From contig JAUVAV010000015.1 in assembly GCA_030591525.1 (NCBI GenBank), forward strand, positions 1-64,000: a stretch of DNA of 64,000 bases, read 5' to 3'. The notes below the pieces were generated by a model. It was given only the letters and a program-made list of their open reading frames with translations, had not been told where the DNA came from and searched no databases. Source of the DNA: a candidate division FCPU426 bacterium. Lineage in GTDB: Bacteria > Oederibacteriota > JAAXVQ01 > JAUVAV01. The translations under genes and the position numbers were made by a program. The first letter of the stretch is position 1. Each line of letters starts with the position of its first letter. Shown here one piece after another: positions 43,316 to 51,133 of the stretch.

Positions 43316-43343
43316 GTAGGGGCGCACGGCCGTGCGCCCCTAC
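43316..43343. repeat. 28-bp perfect palindrome, centre GCACGGCCGTGC
   Basis: Arms GTAGGGGC and GCCCCTAC with the self-complementary 12-bp centre GCACGGCCGTGC. A family E end (ATAACGAACGGCTAAT, 43360-43375) lies 16 bases to the right. Confidence 0.85.
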
Positions 43344-43404
43344 AACTGGCGAGGAGGCTATAACGAACGGCTAATATGTTACAAAAGAAACTATCTGAAA
43401 TAAC

Positions 43405-43433
43405 TTGACAGGATGATTGCCTGGTGATAGATT
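43405..43433 (+). promoter_or_regulatory. Promoter of the cold-shock gene
   Basis: TTGACA (43405-43410), 17-base spacer, TAGATT (43428-43433). The start codon at 43494 leaves an AT-rich leader of about 55 bases. Confidence 0.55.
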
Positions 43434-43493
43434 ATAGTGAAGAATCTTTTTTTATGATTCTAAATTAATTTTTTGAGAGGAGAACGAGTATTT

Positions 43494-43700
43494 ATGTCAG
43501 TGCAGGGAAAAGTAAAGTGGTTTAACAATTCTAAAGGTTTTGGTTTTTTAGAACAGGAGGGCGGTAAGGATGTATTTGTTCATTTTTCCGCTATCCAGGG
43601 CGACGGCTACCGTAATTTAGCGGAGGGGGAGAAAGTTGAATTTGATATTGTAGACAGCCCCAAAGGACCTCAGGCCGCCAACGTTAGAAAAGCAGAATAA
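43494..43700 (+). CDS. Cold-shock protein, CspA family
   Basis: 68 residues, a single OB-fold cold-shock domain that binds single-stranded RNA and DNA. RNP1 is KGFGFL and RNP2 is VFVHF; both complete. [21 protein letters not shown] matches the family opening. ATG 43494 has GAGAGGAGAAC upstream; an in-frame ATG at 43473 lies before that site. It is monocistronic, with its own promoter and terminator. Confidence 0.95.
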   Translation: MSVQGKVKWFNNSKGFGFLEQEGGKDVFVHFSAIQGDGYRNLAEGEKVEFDIVDSPKGPQAANVRKAE

Positions 43701-43744
43701 ATCCAGTCCTTGAGCCGGGCGGTTTCACCGCCTGAAAAAAATTT

Positions 43745-43780
43745 AAGAACGGTCTTTTTTAAAGGCCGTTCTTTTTTTTT
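43745..43780 (+). terminator. Rho-independent terminator of the cold-shock gene
   Basis: AAGAACGGTCTTT and AAAGGCCGTTCTT form a 13-bp stem with one G-T pair, followed by nine T (43772-43780). Confidence 0.88.
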
Positions 43781-43794
43781 GCAAAGTATAAAAT

Positions 43795-43919
43795 CCACGG
43801 CCGGGGGGATTTCAGGGGGCGTACGCTGAAATCTAAATTGAATTTAAAATTTCCCCCTTTGGAAAAGGGGGAAACTGCTGTCATTATATCATAAGTCAAC
43901 AACAAAGTCCGACTGGCTC
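43795..43919. mobile_element. Partial family B element, copy B4
   Basis: The right end AGTCCGACTGGCTC abuts CTAG (43920-43923) as in B1 to B3, and TTTCCCCCTTTGG with AAAAGGGGGAAA gives the usual stem. The left arm is missing and replaced by a pair GATTTCAG/CTGAAATC around GGGGGCGTACG. Confidence 0.5.
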
Positions 43920-43938
43920 CTAGGGCTGTAAATAATCC

Positions 43939-43968
43939 TTGCTTCATATAATTTAGTTGTGTTATAAA
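43939..43968 (+). promoter_or_regulatory. Candidate promoter of the chaperone operon
   Basis: TTGCTT (43939-43944), 18-base spacer, TATAAA (43963-43968), 62 bases before the lipoprotein start. Confidence 0.4.
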
Positions 43969-44029
43969 ACCTTTCATATCTATCACTATCAAAGTGAGCA
44001 GGAGTTTCAGGTTGGACAGGAGGTTGGGA

Positions 44030-44713
44030 ATGCTAAAGCCGGGTACAACCACGGGGATGATTTTAGGGAGCATAATAATGCTTATTTCGGCCGGGGGCTG
44101 CGGCGGCCGGGACGTTAAAGTTCTGGCCAAAGTCGGTGATCTGAAGATTACTACACAGGATTTTAAAATCGCTCTTTCCAATCTTCCGGAAAACTATAGT
44201 AGCCTAACGGGGTCTTATAAAGGTAAACGTAAAATCCTGGATAATTTAATAAAAAAAAATCTTTTAGTGCAGGAGGCCGAGCGGCGGCATTATCACCGGA
44301 GTCCGGAAATTAAAAAGGAAGTTAAGAAATTGCAAGCCGAAAATCGGCGGAAATTAAAGAAGGAGATCGAGAATCTGAAGGAACGCATGAGAGTCATTGA
44401 CCGGCATGTTTACGAGAACGTAATGTTGGATAAACTAAACAGCCGTCTGAAAGAGGAAGGTCTTAAAGGAGTCCGGATTGCGGACTCGGAAATTAAAGTC
44501 TATTACCAGGATTATGCCCGCAAGATGAAGATAATTAATCCGGTGGTACAAGTGCCTGATCTCAAAAAAGTCCGGGGGCAGATTCAAGCTATTTTGGTAG
44601 AGGAGGAACTGCTCCAGCAACTGGGGAAGAAAAGTAAGGTTACGGTCCAGGAATTATTTTTCCGTGAAATATACGGGGACGAGAAAGATGCGGTTATCGA
44701 CGATAATCCTTGA
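44030..44713 (+). CDS. SurA-N-like lipoprotein without isomerase domain
   Basis: 227 residues. Lipobox ISAGGC with Cys near residue 24. The mature part has the SurA/PpiC N-terminal chaperone fold (VLAKVGDLKITTQDFKIAL, KILDNLIKKNLLVQEAERR) and a charged helical middle, but no parvulin domain. ATG 44030 has AGGAGG at 44018-44023 and puts the lipobox in place; GTG 43994 is a less likely start. It is first of three related genes. Confidence 0.8.
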   Translation: MLKPGTTTGMILGSIIMLISAGGCGGRDVKVLAKVGDLKITTQDFKIALSNLPENYSSLTGSYKGKRKILDNLIKKNLLVQEAERRHYHRSPEIKKEVKKLQAENRRKLKKEIENLKERMRVIDRHVYENVMLDKLNSRLKEEGLKGVRIADSEIKVYYQDYARKMKIINPVVQVPDLKKVRGQIQAILVEEELLQQLGKKSKVTVQELFFREIYGDEKDAVIDDNP

Positions 44714-44758
44714 AATTAATCCCGGCCGCGCTAACCGCCGGTCTGAAAGGCACGCGTC

Positions 44759-45697
44759 ATGCGACGAATCCTGATAGTACTGGGAGTTATGGCCGTCGGC
44801 CTGGGTTTATTTGCCTTAGGGTATTTTTCCAAAATAATCCTGATGCATTTATATCAGCCGCGGGTCCTGGCGCATGTGGACGGTATTGCAATTTCCGATG
44901 CGGAGTTGAAACGGGAAACCCTCTTTCTCAAAGTAAGCGAGAATGCCGGTCTTTCGGATATTACCCGCGAGGACGTGCTTAACCGGCTGATAAATGATAG
45001 ATTGATCCTTAATGAGGCCGGCCGCCTGGGTCTTACGGTATCCAAGGAAGCCGTGGAAAATTATCTGAAGTCCTTTTGGGAGAACTACTCATCCCAGGAA
45101 GTTAATAACCTTCTCCGGGAACACCAGCTATCGGCTTCCGCCTGGCGGGAAATTATACGCCGACGGATTTTAATTGAGAAAGTTATTAAGCAGGCGGTGG
45201 AGAGCCAGGTACACATAACTCAGGATGAAGTGGAAGAATATTACTGGACGCATCTTTTGGAATTTTACCGGCGGCAGCAAGTACAGGCACGGCAAATCGT
45301 GGTAGAAACCCTGGCTCAGGCGGAATCCCTGAGAAATAAACTTGACGAGGGAGCGGACTTTAAAAGCCTGGCGGCTGAATATTCCCTGGGGCCGGAGAAG
45401 GACAAAGGGGGAGATTTAGGGTGGGTGGGTAAATCCGATCTGCCCCGGGTTTTTTCCCAAGTGCTGTTTAAAATGAGGGCGGGAGAAATCAGTAAACCGG
45501 TGGCTACGGAGTACGGTTACCATCTTTTTCTGCTGGAAGCACGAAAAAAAGGGGGGAAGATATCCCTGGAGCAGGCCAGAGACCAAATCGCCGGAAATTT
45601 AAAGATAAATAAAATTGAACAGGCTTTCCAGATATGGATGGAAGATTTACGGGCGCGGGCGAAAATTTCAATCGAGAATATTAGAGGTGTAAAATGA
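44759..45697 (+). CDS. PpiC/PrsA-type membrane-anchored peptidyl-prolyl isomerase
   Basis: 312 residues. An N-terminal membrane anchor (ILIVLGVMAVGLGLFALGYF), a SurA-N-like chaperone part (LAHVDGIAISDAELKRETL, VLNRLINDRLILNEA) and one parvulin domain near residues 175-270 (ARQIVVETLAQAESLRNKL, GGDLGWVGKSDLP, YGYHLFLLE). Helps outer-membrane or secreted proteins fold. Its stop overlaps the next start by four bases. Confidence 0.88.
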   Translation: MRRILIVLGVMAVGLGLFALGYFSKIILMHLYQPRVLAHVDGIAISDAELKRETLFLKVSENAGLSDITREDVLNRLINDRLILNEAGRLGLTVSKEAVENYLKSFWENYSSQEVNNLLREHQLSASAWREIIRRRILIEKVIKQAVESQVHITQDEVEEYYWTHLLEFYRRQQVQARQIVVETLAQAESLRNKLDEGADFKSLAAEYSLGPEKDKGGDLGWVGKSDLPRVFSQVLFKMRAGEISKPVATEYGYHLFLLEARKKGGKISLEQARDQIAGNLKINKIEQAFQIWMEDLRARAKISIENIRGVK

Positions 45698-46803
45698 AAA
45701 ACCAATACATAAGATGCAGTTTAGGAATTTTAAGCGGGTTGCTGGTAATTTTAAACGGTCCGGTCATAATGGCCGCAGCGCCGGAATCATCAGGAACCGT
45801 ACCCAAAACCCAGGCTGAAATCAAGCCATCCGATGTGGGTATAATTTGGGAGCGGATAGAAATCAAGGTAGGCAATGAAGTTATTACCACCCTGGATATT
45901 GAGGACCCGCTCCGGCAGTTGCGGAAGCATTTTGGCCGCGAACTGCGGGGACCGGAACTGGAAAAGAAAATGAGCCAGACCCGGAAGCAGCATATTAAGC
46001 GGCTGGTGGAGGGCAAGTTGCTGCTGCTGGAAGCCCGGCAACAGGAGATAGAAATTCGGGATACCGTGGTTGAAGAGCAGGCCGAGAAAGAGATCAAATC
46101 ATTGCGGGACCAATTTCCTTCGTCGCAAGAGTTTGAAAAGCAGTTATCCCGGGAACACCTGACCCGGCATGAACTTCGCAAGCAGCGTGAACAAATAGTT
46201 CGTGAGAATATGCTGCGCCAGCGTCTCATACAGATGAAACTACAGGAATTCAAGACCGGCACTGATATAGCAGATAAACAGCTTAAGCAGTATTATGCCC
46301 AGCACCCCGCCGAGTTTCAGCGCTTAAGCCGGGCGCGTTTGAGCCAGATTTACGTTGCGCATCCCGATTTAAGCCAGGATTCGGCAGCCTATAAACAGCG
46401 GGATGAACAGGCCAGGGCCAAGATTGAACGGGCTTTGAGAGAAATTAAGCAGGGCCGGGATTTTGGGGCCGTAGCCCGGTCATATTCCGAGCATCAGGCA
46501 ACCGCCAAGAAAGGCGGAGAGCTGGGGTGGCTCGAAGCGGGTGATACCGGATTACCGGAATTCGACCGGGTAGTTTTTAAGCAGCTCCGGGTTAAGGATG
46601 TTTCGAAAGTTATTAATACGGCGCGCGGATATTTTATTGTGCGCCTGGAAGATAGGCAAGCCGGCGGCGTTGTTCCTTTTGAAGAGATCCGCGGCCGTAT
46701 TCGCCAGCAACTAATGGCCGAGAGCGCGGAGCAGCGTTATCAGAATTGGATCAAAACCTTAAAAGAGAAATTCCAAGTTACTTACGCTAAAAAAGACGGG
46801 TAA
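45694..46803 (+). CDS. SurA-like periplasmic chaperone/isomerase
   Basis: 369 residues with a signal peptide (ILSGLLVILNGPVIMAAA). The SurA N-terminal domain (IEIKVGNEVITTLDIEDPL, HIKRLVEGKLLLLEARQQ) is followed by one parvulin domain near residues 225-330 (ARLSQIYVAHPDL, GGELGWLEAGDTG, ARGYFIVRLED). E. coli SurA has two parvulin domains; here there is one. The gene overlaps the previous by four bases (ATGA), so the set is co-translated. Confidence 0.88.
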   Translation: MKNQYIRCSLGILSGLLVILNGPVIMAAAPESSGTVPKTQAEIKPSDVGIIWERIEIKVGNEVITTLDIEDPLRQLRKHFGRELRGPELEKKMSQTRKQHIKRLVEGKLLLLEARQQEIEIRDTVVEEQAEKEIKSLRDQFPSSQEFEKQLSREHLTRHELRKQREQIVRENMLRQRLIQMKLQEFKTGTDIADKQLKQYYAQHPAEFQRLSRARLSQIYVAHPDLSQDSAAYKQRDEQARAKIERALREIKQGRDFGAVARSYSEHQATAKKGGELGWLEAGDTGLPEFDRVVFKQLRVKDVSKVINTARGYFIVRLEDRQAGGVVPFEEIRGRIRQQLMAESAEQRYQNWIKTLKEKFQVTYAKKDG

Positions 46804-46836
46804 ATTTTCGGCGAGCATCATCTCCCCCGAAGCTGT

Positions 46837-46957
46837 AAGGGCGGACTTCCATGTCCGCCCTATGCCTGCCGCTTTTCTCCTAGACCTTCAGACAATTATT
46901 GCTTACAATAACCCGATTTGCAACCACAAGGGCGGACTCCTGTGTCTGCCCTATGTC
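46837..46957. repeat. Two AGGGCGGAC stem-loops before argC
   Basis: AGGGCGGAC-TTCCAT-GTCCGCCCT (about 46838-46861) and a worn second form, AGGGCGGAC then GTCTGCCCT (about 46929-46952). They lie in the 170-bp spacer between the chaperone operon and argC; no other signal is seen there. Confidence 0.6.
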
Positions 46958-46973
46958 AGCGAAGGAGAGTGCT

Positions 46974-48023
46974 ATGCTAAAAATTGGAATTGTAGGCGCC
47001 AGCGGATATACCGGAGCGGAACTGGTGCGTTTATTAGCTCAACATCCGAAGGCGCAAGTAACTGCCCTGACCTCGGAAACCTATGCGGGAAAACGTCTGG
47101 CAGAGATTTATCCTGCCCTGGCAGCAGCCGGAGACAGGGAGCTCACCAAGCTGGCGCAAACCGAACTTAACTCAAAAAACGTGGACCTGGTTTTCCTGGC
47201 TTTGCCGCATGGAGAGTCCATGTCCCTGGCTCCCGGCCTGTTGGAGGCCGGGGTGAAGGTTATAGATCTTTCCGGGGATTTCCGGTTTCCGGATACCTCG
47301 GTTTATGAAAATTGGTACCAACGAAAACATGTTGCCCCGGAAATAGCCGCCCGGGCGGTTTACGGCTTGCCGGAGTTATTCAGGAAAGAGATCAAAGATG
47401 CGGACTTGATTGCGAATCCCGGCTGCTATGTCACCTCAGCCGTGCTGGCTTTATATCCCTTGCTGGAATCGGGCTGGGTGGAGAGCCGGTCTATTATAAT
47501 TGATGCCAAGTCCGGTCTCAGCGGCGCGGGCCGCAAAGCCGGATCGGAAACCATGTTTACGCGGGTCTCAGAGAACGTAATGCCTTACAAAATGGCCGGT
47601 GTCCATCAACATACGCCCGAGATAGAGCAGGCTTTGAGCCGGGCCACGGGGCAGGAAGTCCGAGTTACGCTATCTCCTCAAATGGTGCCGGCCCGCCGAG
47701 GGATTCTTTCCACAGTCTATGCCAGACTTAACCGCCAGGCTGCCACCGGAGAGCTGATTGAATTATTCCGGAGCCGGTATAGCCAGGAACCTTTTATCCG
47801 GGTCAAGGACCAGGCGCAGCCCTGGCCGGACTTGGCTGCGGCAGTGGGCTCGAACAATTGTATCCTGGGTGTGGCAGCGGATGCACGCATTGGACTGGCA
47901 GTAGCAGCCGGGTCTATTGATAATCTGGTAAAAGGGGCTTCGGGTCAGGCTATTCAGAACATGAATATTTTGTTCGGTTGGGATGAAACTATGGGACTGC
48001 CGCAAAGCGGGCTCATACCATGA
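46974..48023 (+). CDS. argC: N-acetyl-gamma-glutamyl-phosphate reductase
   Basis: 349 residues. NADPH-dependent third step of arginine synthesis. GIVGASGYTGAELVRLL is the nucleotide-binding loop and ANPGCYVT holds the catalytic Cys; the His lies in AGVHQHTPE. ATG 46974 has GAAGGAGAGTGCT upstream; an earlier in-frame start at 46899 would run through the repeat stem. It overlaps argJ by four bases. Confidence 0.96.
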   Translation: MLKIGIVGASGYTGAELVRLLAQHPKAQVTALTSETYAGKRLAEIYPALAAAGDRELTKLAQTELNSKNVDLVFLALPHGESMSLAPGLLEAGVKVIDLSGDFRFPDTSVYENWYQRKHVAPEIAARAVYGLPELFRKEIKDADLIANPGCYVTSAVLALYPLLESGWVESRSIIIDAKSGLSGAGRKAGSETMFTRVSENVMPYKMAGVHQHTPEIEQALSRATGQEVRVTLSPQMVPARRGILSTVYARLNRQAATGELIELFRSRYSQEPFIRVKDQAQPWPDLAAAVGSNNCILGVAADARIGLAVAAGSIDNLVKGASGQAIQNMNILFGWDETMGLPQSGLIP

Positions 48024-49234
48024 AATTTAAAATAACTTCAAAACACGGAGTAGTGGCAGCCAAAGGGTTTAGGGTAAGCGCGGTTTCCGGAGGTATTAAA
48101 AAATCAGGACAGAACGACATGGCCTTGCTGGTATCTGAAGGTCCGGCGCACGCTGTTGGTATCTTTACCAGCAATCGGCTGCCAGCCGCCCCGGTTCAGG
48201 TGTCCCGGGAGCATTTACGAACGTCTTCCGTACATCGTGCGGTTCTATTAAACGCCGGATCAGCCAATGCCTGTACAGGTCAGGCCGGACTGAAGGATGC
48301 CAGCCGTCTTTGCGCTGGCGTAGCCGAAAGCATAGGCTGCAAATCCCGGGAAGTGCTGCTGGCTTCCACTGGCGTGATAGGTACGCGCCTGCCGGTTAAT
48401 CGCATGCTGGGCGCTTTACCGCAAGCAGTCGGCCGGCTTTCCCGAAAGAACGGACTGGAAGCGGCACGGTCTATTATGACCACGGATACGGTGCCCAAAC
48501 AGGCCGAAACCTCGGTGGTGATTGAGGGAACGCGGGTCAGAATCGGAGGCATGGCCAAAGGTTCGGGCATGCTTCACCCCCGTATGGCTACTATGCTGGC
48601 GGTTATCACCACGGATATGCGGATCGGGCGGAAGGATTTACACGCTGGTTTGAAAACCGCCGGCGCCGGGTCTTTCAATGCCATCAGTATTGACGGCCAA
48701 ACCTCAACCAATGACACAGTTTTTCTTCTGGCCAACGGGGCTGCCGGTTTGAGAACAGGACAACCCGGTCTATCCGCTTGCCGGGACTTTTTAGAGGCCT
48801 TAACCGAGGTGATGGACACCTTAGCCCAGAGTATAGTATACGATGGAGAAGGAGCCGGAAAATTTATTGAAATCCAGGTACAAGGCGGCCGCTCGGAGCC
48901 GGAAGCCATGATCGCGGCCCGGGCGATTGGAGATTCGCTGCTGGTCAAAACGGCTATGCATGGCGAGGACGCCAATTGGGGACGGATTTTACAGTCCCTG
49001 GGTGCGGCGGATATTAAGCTGGCGCCGAATAAGATAAAGGTGAAGATAAACCGCGTGCCACTGGTTAGCCGGGGCGTAGACGCAGGAACCCCGTGGATCC
49101 AGGCTAATCGCGCGCTTCGCAGCCGGCAGATCACCATTACAGTGGACCTGGGAGTGGGCCGGGGCCGGGCCCGCTACCGGACCTGTGACCTTTCGAGCAA
49201 ATATGTAGAGATTAACGCGGCATACCGGAGCTGA
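48020..49234 (+). CDS. argJ: Glutamate N-acetyltransferase / ornithine acetyltransferase
   Basis: 404 residues. Recycles the acetyl group in arginine synthesis, taking it from N-acetylornithine to glutamate. KGSGMLHPRMATMLAVITTD contains the Ala-Thr site of self-cleavage into alpha and beta chains. LLNAGSANACTG and ANWGRI are also conserved. Whether it is mono- or bifunctional cannot be told by eye. It overlaps argC by four bases (ATGA). No further arg genes are in view. Confidence 0.95.
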   Translation: MKFKITSKHGVVAAKGFRVSAVSGGIKKSGQNDMALLVSEGPAHAVGIFTSNRLPAAPVQVSREHLRTSSVHRAVLLNAGSANACTGQAGLKDASRLCAGVAESIGCKSREVLLASTGVIGTRLPVNRMLGALPQAVGRLSRKNGLEAARSIMTTDTVPKQAETSVVIEGTRVRIGGMAKGSGMLHPRMATMLAVITTDMRIGRKDLHAGLKTAGAGSFNAISIDGQTSTNDTVFLLANGAAGLRTGQPGLSACRDFLEALTEVMDTLAQSIVYDGEGAGKFIEIQVQGGRSEPEAMIAARAIGDSLLVKTAMHGEDANWGRILQSLGAADIKLAPNKIKVKINRVPLVSRGVDAGTPWIQANRALRSRQITITVDLGVGRGRARYRTCDLSSKYVEINAAYRS

Positions 49235-49561
49235 GTATTAAGGTCATTTATAGGATATTTATGCTGAATCATATTTTGCCTTGCTAAAAAGAAGCGTTCA
49301 TGGTACATTTCACCATGTCTCAAAAAGACATCTTCTACGCTACTGCGACGAGTTTAGCTTCCGATGGAACAATCGGAAGACAAATGACGGGGAAAGGGCC
49401 GAAGCCGCCATTAAGGGAATGGTTGGCAAAAGACTAGCTTATAAAAGTTAGTGAAATACGGGCTAAAAATTTCAATGAATTTGTGTTTTCTCTAAGAAAA
49501 TTTGGTATACTAAAAGGCATATATACCGATGTTGTAATTGTACGGAAAGGAGGCAATAAAG
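49235..49561. other. AT-rich spacer before the retropepsin cassette
   Basis: No gene I can support in 327 bp. A 45-codon ORF at 49300-49437 reads MVHFTMSQKDIFYATATS and ends LREWLAKD, without a ribosome-binding site or known match; it may be chance or a remnant. TATACT at about 49507 may be a -10 for the next genes, with no convincing -35. Base composition shifts to AT-rich here. Confidence 0.35.
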
Positions 49562-49801
49562 ATGGCCTTAAAGGATGAATTTCAATATTATTTAGATCAC
49601 CAGAATGAATTGGTAAAACAATACAATGGAAAATATATTGTAATTAAGAACCAAAAAGTAATAGGTTCTTATGATAATGAGTTAACGGCTGTGCAAAAAA
49701 CATCTAGAGATCATGAATTAGGTACTTTTTTGGTTCAAAAATGTGAACCAGGTTCTTCCAGTTACACCCAAACTTACCATTCGAGGGTCACTTTTGCCTA
49801 A
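49562..49801 (+). CDS. DUF5678-like small protein
   Basis: 79 residues. FQYYLDHQNELVKQYNGKYI and VIGSYDNELTAVQKT fit the DUF5678 pattern (a short helix, then GKYIVIKNxxVIGSYDxxxxA). ATG 49562 follows AAAGGAGG. The protease gene begins before its stop, and small proteins of this kind are often beside retropepsin-like genes, so a functional link is likely but unproven. AT-rich, like its partners. Confidence 0.72.
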   Translation: MALKDEFQYYLDHQNELVKQYNGKYIVIKNQKVIGSYDNELTAVQKTSRDHELGTFLVQKCEPGSSSYTQTYHSRVTFA

Positions 49802-50360
49802 TTTACCTCCGCACGCTAGTTTTGTCACTAAAAATCGTGGTGGATTATTTAGGGAATTAAAATCCGTTGTTTATATAACTCCAGCGTTTGAGCCATCAAA
49901 AGAACCAATTCCTGCTGGAAAAAAATATAATGCTATTTGGGATACTGGAGCCTCATGTTCGGTTATTACAAAAAAGGTTGTGGACGATCTTAGCTTAAAA
50001 TCTATTGGCATAATTGAAGTAAGTACAGCAAACGATAAACGGATGAGTAATGTTTATATTATAAGTATGGGGTTGCCGAATAAAGTTGGGTTTCCTTGGC
50101 TTCGGGTAACCGAAGGGGGTCTTTCTAATATAGATGTCCTTGTCGGGATGGATATAATTAGTCAGGGAGATTTTGCTGTTTCAAGTTATAATGGAAATAC
50201 AGCTTTTACATATAGACATCCTTCCTGCGAATGTATTGACTTTGTCCAACAAACCAACGATTCTAAAATATACCGCGCCCCAATAACTCCTGGAAGAAAT
50301 TCACCTTGTTCATGTGGGAGCGGTAATAAATACAAACATTGTTGTGGCAAGGGAAAATAA
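49794..50360 (+). CDS. Retropepsin-like aspartic protease with C-terminal SEC-C motif
   Basis: 188 residues from TTG 49794, which has GAGGGT six bases upstream and overlaps the DUF5678 gene by eight bases; GTG 49743 is an alternative. AIWDTGASCSVIT has the DTGA active-site triad of retroviral-type proteases, and VLVGMDIISQGD is the matching flap-side strand; such enzymes work as dimers. The C-terminus PGRNSPCSCGSGNKYKHCC is a SEC-C zinc motif, found in SecA and in many adaptor-bound proteins. Substrate unknown. Confidence 0.8.
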   Translation: MPNLPPHASFVTKNRGGLFRELKSVVYITPAFEPSKEPIPAGKKYNAIWDTGASCSVITKKVVDDLSLKSIGIIEVSTANDKRMSNVYIISMGLPNKVGFPWLRVTEGGLSNIDVLVGMDIISQGDFAVSSYNGNTAFTYRHPSCECIDFVQQTNDSKIYRAPITPGRNSPCSCGSGNKYKHCCGKGK

Positions 50361-50362
50361 AT

Positions 50363-50512
50363 ATGAACATTAAAAAGAAGTCTGCCAAGTCCCTCCTTGG
50401 TAAAAATAAATCCAAAAAATATGAAAAACCACTCTCACTTCATCCCATAAAGCCAGAAGAAGCCTTAAAACTGTTTATGCAGGTTGATCCCAAGAAAGTT
50501 CAATCTAAATAG
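50363..50512 (+). CDS. Small basic protein of the retropepsin cassette
   Basis: 49 residues, Lys-rich N-terminal half, then LHPIKPEEALKLFMQVDP. The second half resembles a short conserved tail seen in many small bacterial proteins of unknown role (LHPLxPEEALxxLLxVxP). It starts two bases after the protease stop, with GGGAAAATAAAT upstream. It could be a substrate, an inhibitor or an antitoxin-like partner; nothing in the sequence decides. Confidence 0.6.
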   Translation: MNIKKKSAKSLLGKNKSKKYEKPLSLHPIKPEEALKLFMQVDPKKVQSK

Positions 50513-50570
50513 ACTTCTTAATTATTAGAATATTGCATTGTATGCAAAGTGCATAATTCCGAATTCTTTT

Positions 50571-50611
50571 TATAGAATATAAGCTATATTATGTATAGCT
50601 TATATTCTATA
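50571..50611. repeat. 18-bp perfect AT-rich inverted repeat
   Basis: TATAGAATATAAGCTATA, loop TTATG, and its exact complement. No T run follows, so it may be an unusual terminator of the retropepsin cassette or a binding site. Confidence 0.7.
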
Positions 50612-50667
50612 ATCCGCCAATTATTCCGCTTCCTGTTTATTTTTGGTTAGGGAAAGCCCAATCCAAG

Positions 50668-50827
50668 GAGTCTGTCGGACTTAGGCACAAAAGCGGGTTT
50701 TAAGCACTCTTCCCCCTTTGAAAAAGGGGGATTGAGGGGGATTTTGAACAGATAGTTGTGCGTTTTTTCAATAAATCCCCCTGCCCCCTTTACAAAAGGG
50801 GGAGAATGACTTAAGTTCGACAGACTG
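50668..50827. mobile_element. Family B palindromic element, copy B2
   Basis: 160 bp between CAAG (50664-50667, worn) and CTAG (50828-50831). Ends GAGTCTGTCGGACTTAGGC and GTTCGACAGACTG. The interior matches B1 and B3 almost base for base, including the CCCCCTTT stems. Confidence 0.75.
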
Positions 50828-50993
50828 CTAGACGGGTACGGCGTCCATTTTGTCACCCCGGCGAAAGCCGGGGTCTAGGAAGTGTTTTTTTGTATTACAA
50901 TGCTTTTCTGGATTCCGGCTTTCGCCGGAATGACGACCTGGGAATTGTTTTTCGCAACATCACCAATCATTTTCACATTTCTCCACTTTCCTC

Positions 50994-51022
50994 TTGCAGA
51001 TAGATGAAACCTATGTTATATA
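50994..51022 (+). promoter_or_regulatory. Candidate promoter of the rpsB operon
   Basis: TTGCAG (50994-50999), 17-base spacer, TATATA (51017-51022). About 100 bases of leader follow, with a possible stem CTGTTCCGG/CCGAAACAG near 51049-51087, where ribosomal protein S2 control would be expected. Confidence 0.45.
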
Positions 51023-51133
51023 TCTTTGATTCAAATTCTCACGCGGCCGGACTGTTCCGGAGGTGCCTGGCAACAGGTTCCGAAACAGGGTGATGGCCGC
51101 GGCGGATAAACCAAATTGAGAGGGGAAAAAAGT

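Larger units (their letters stand above)
50513..51133. repeat. Spacer with AT-palindrome, element B2 and CCGG repeats
   Basis: 621 bp without a gene. In order: an 18-bp perfect AT-rich inverted repeat (50571-50588 and 50594-50611), element B2 (50668-50827), an inverted pair GTCACCCCGGCG (50852) and CGCCGGAATGAC (to about 50934), the rpsB promoter, and a leader of about 105 bases. Confidence 0.6.

Noticed and set aside
49300-49437. 45-codon ORF before the retropepsin cassette
   Set aside because: No ribosome-binding site, no match I recognise and no partner; kept only as a remark in the spacer entry.
50513-51133. Possible tRNA or other structured RNA gene in the long spacer before rpsB
   Set aside because: No cloverleaf or known RNA motif found; the palindromes belong to the repeat families.
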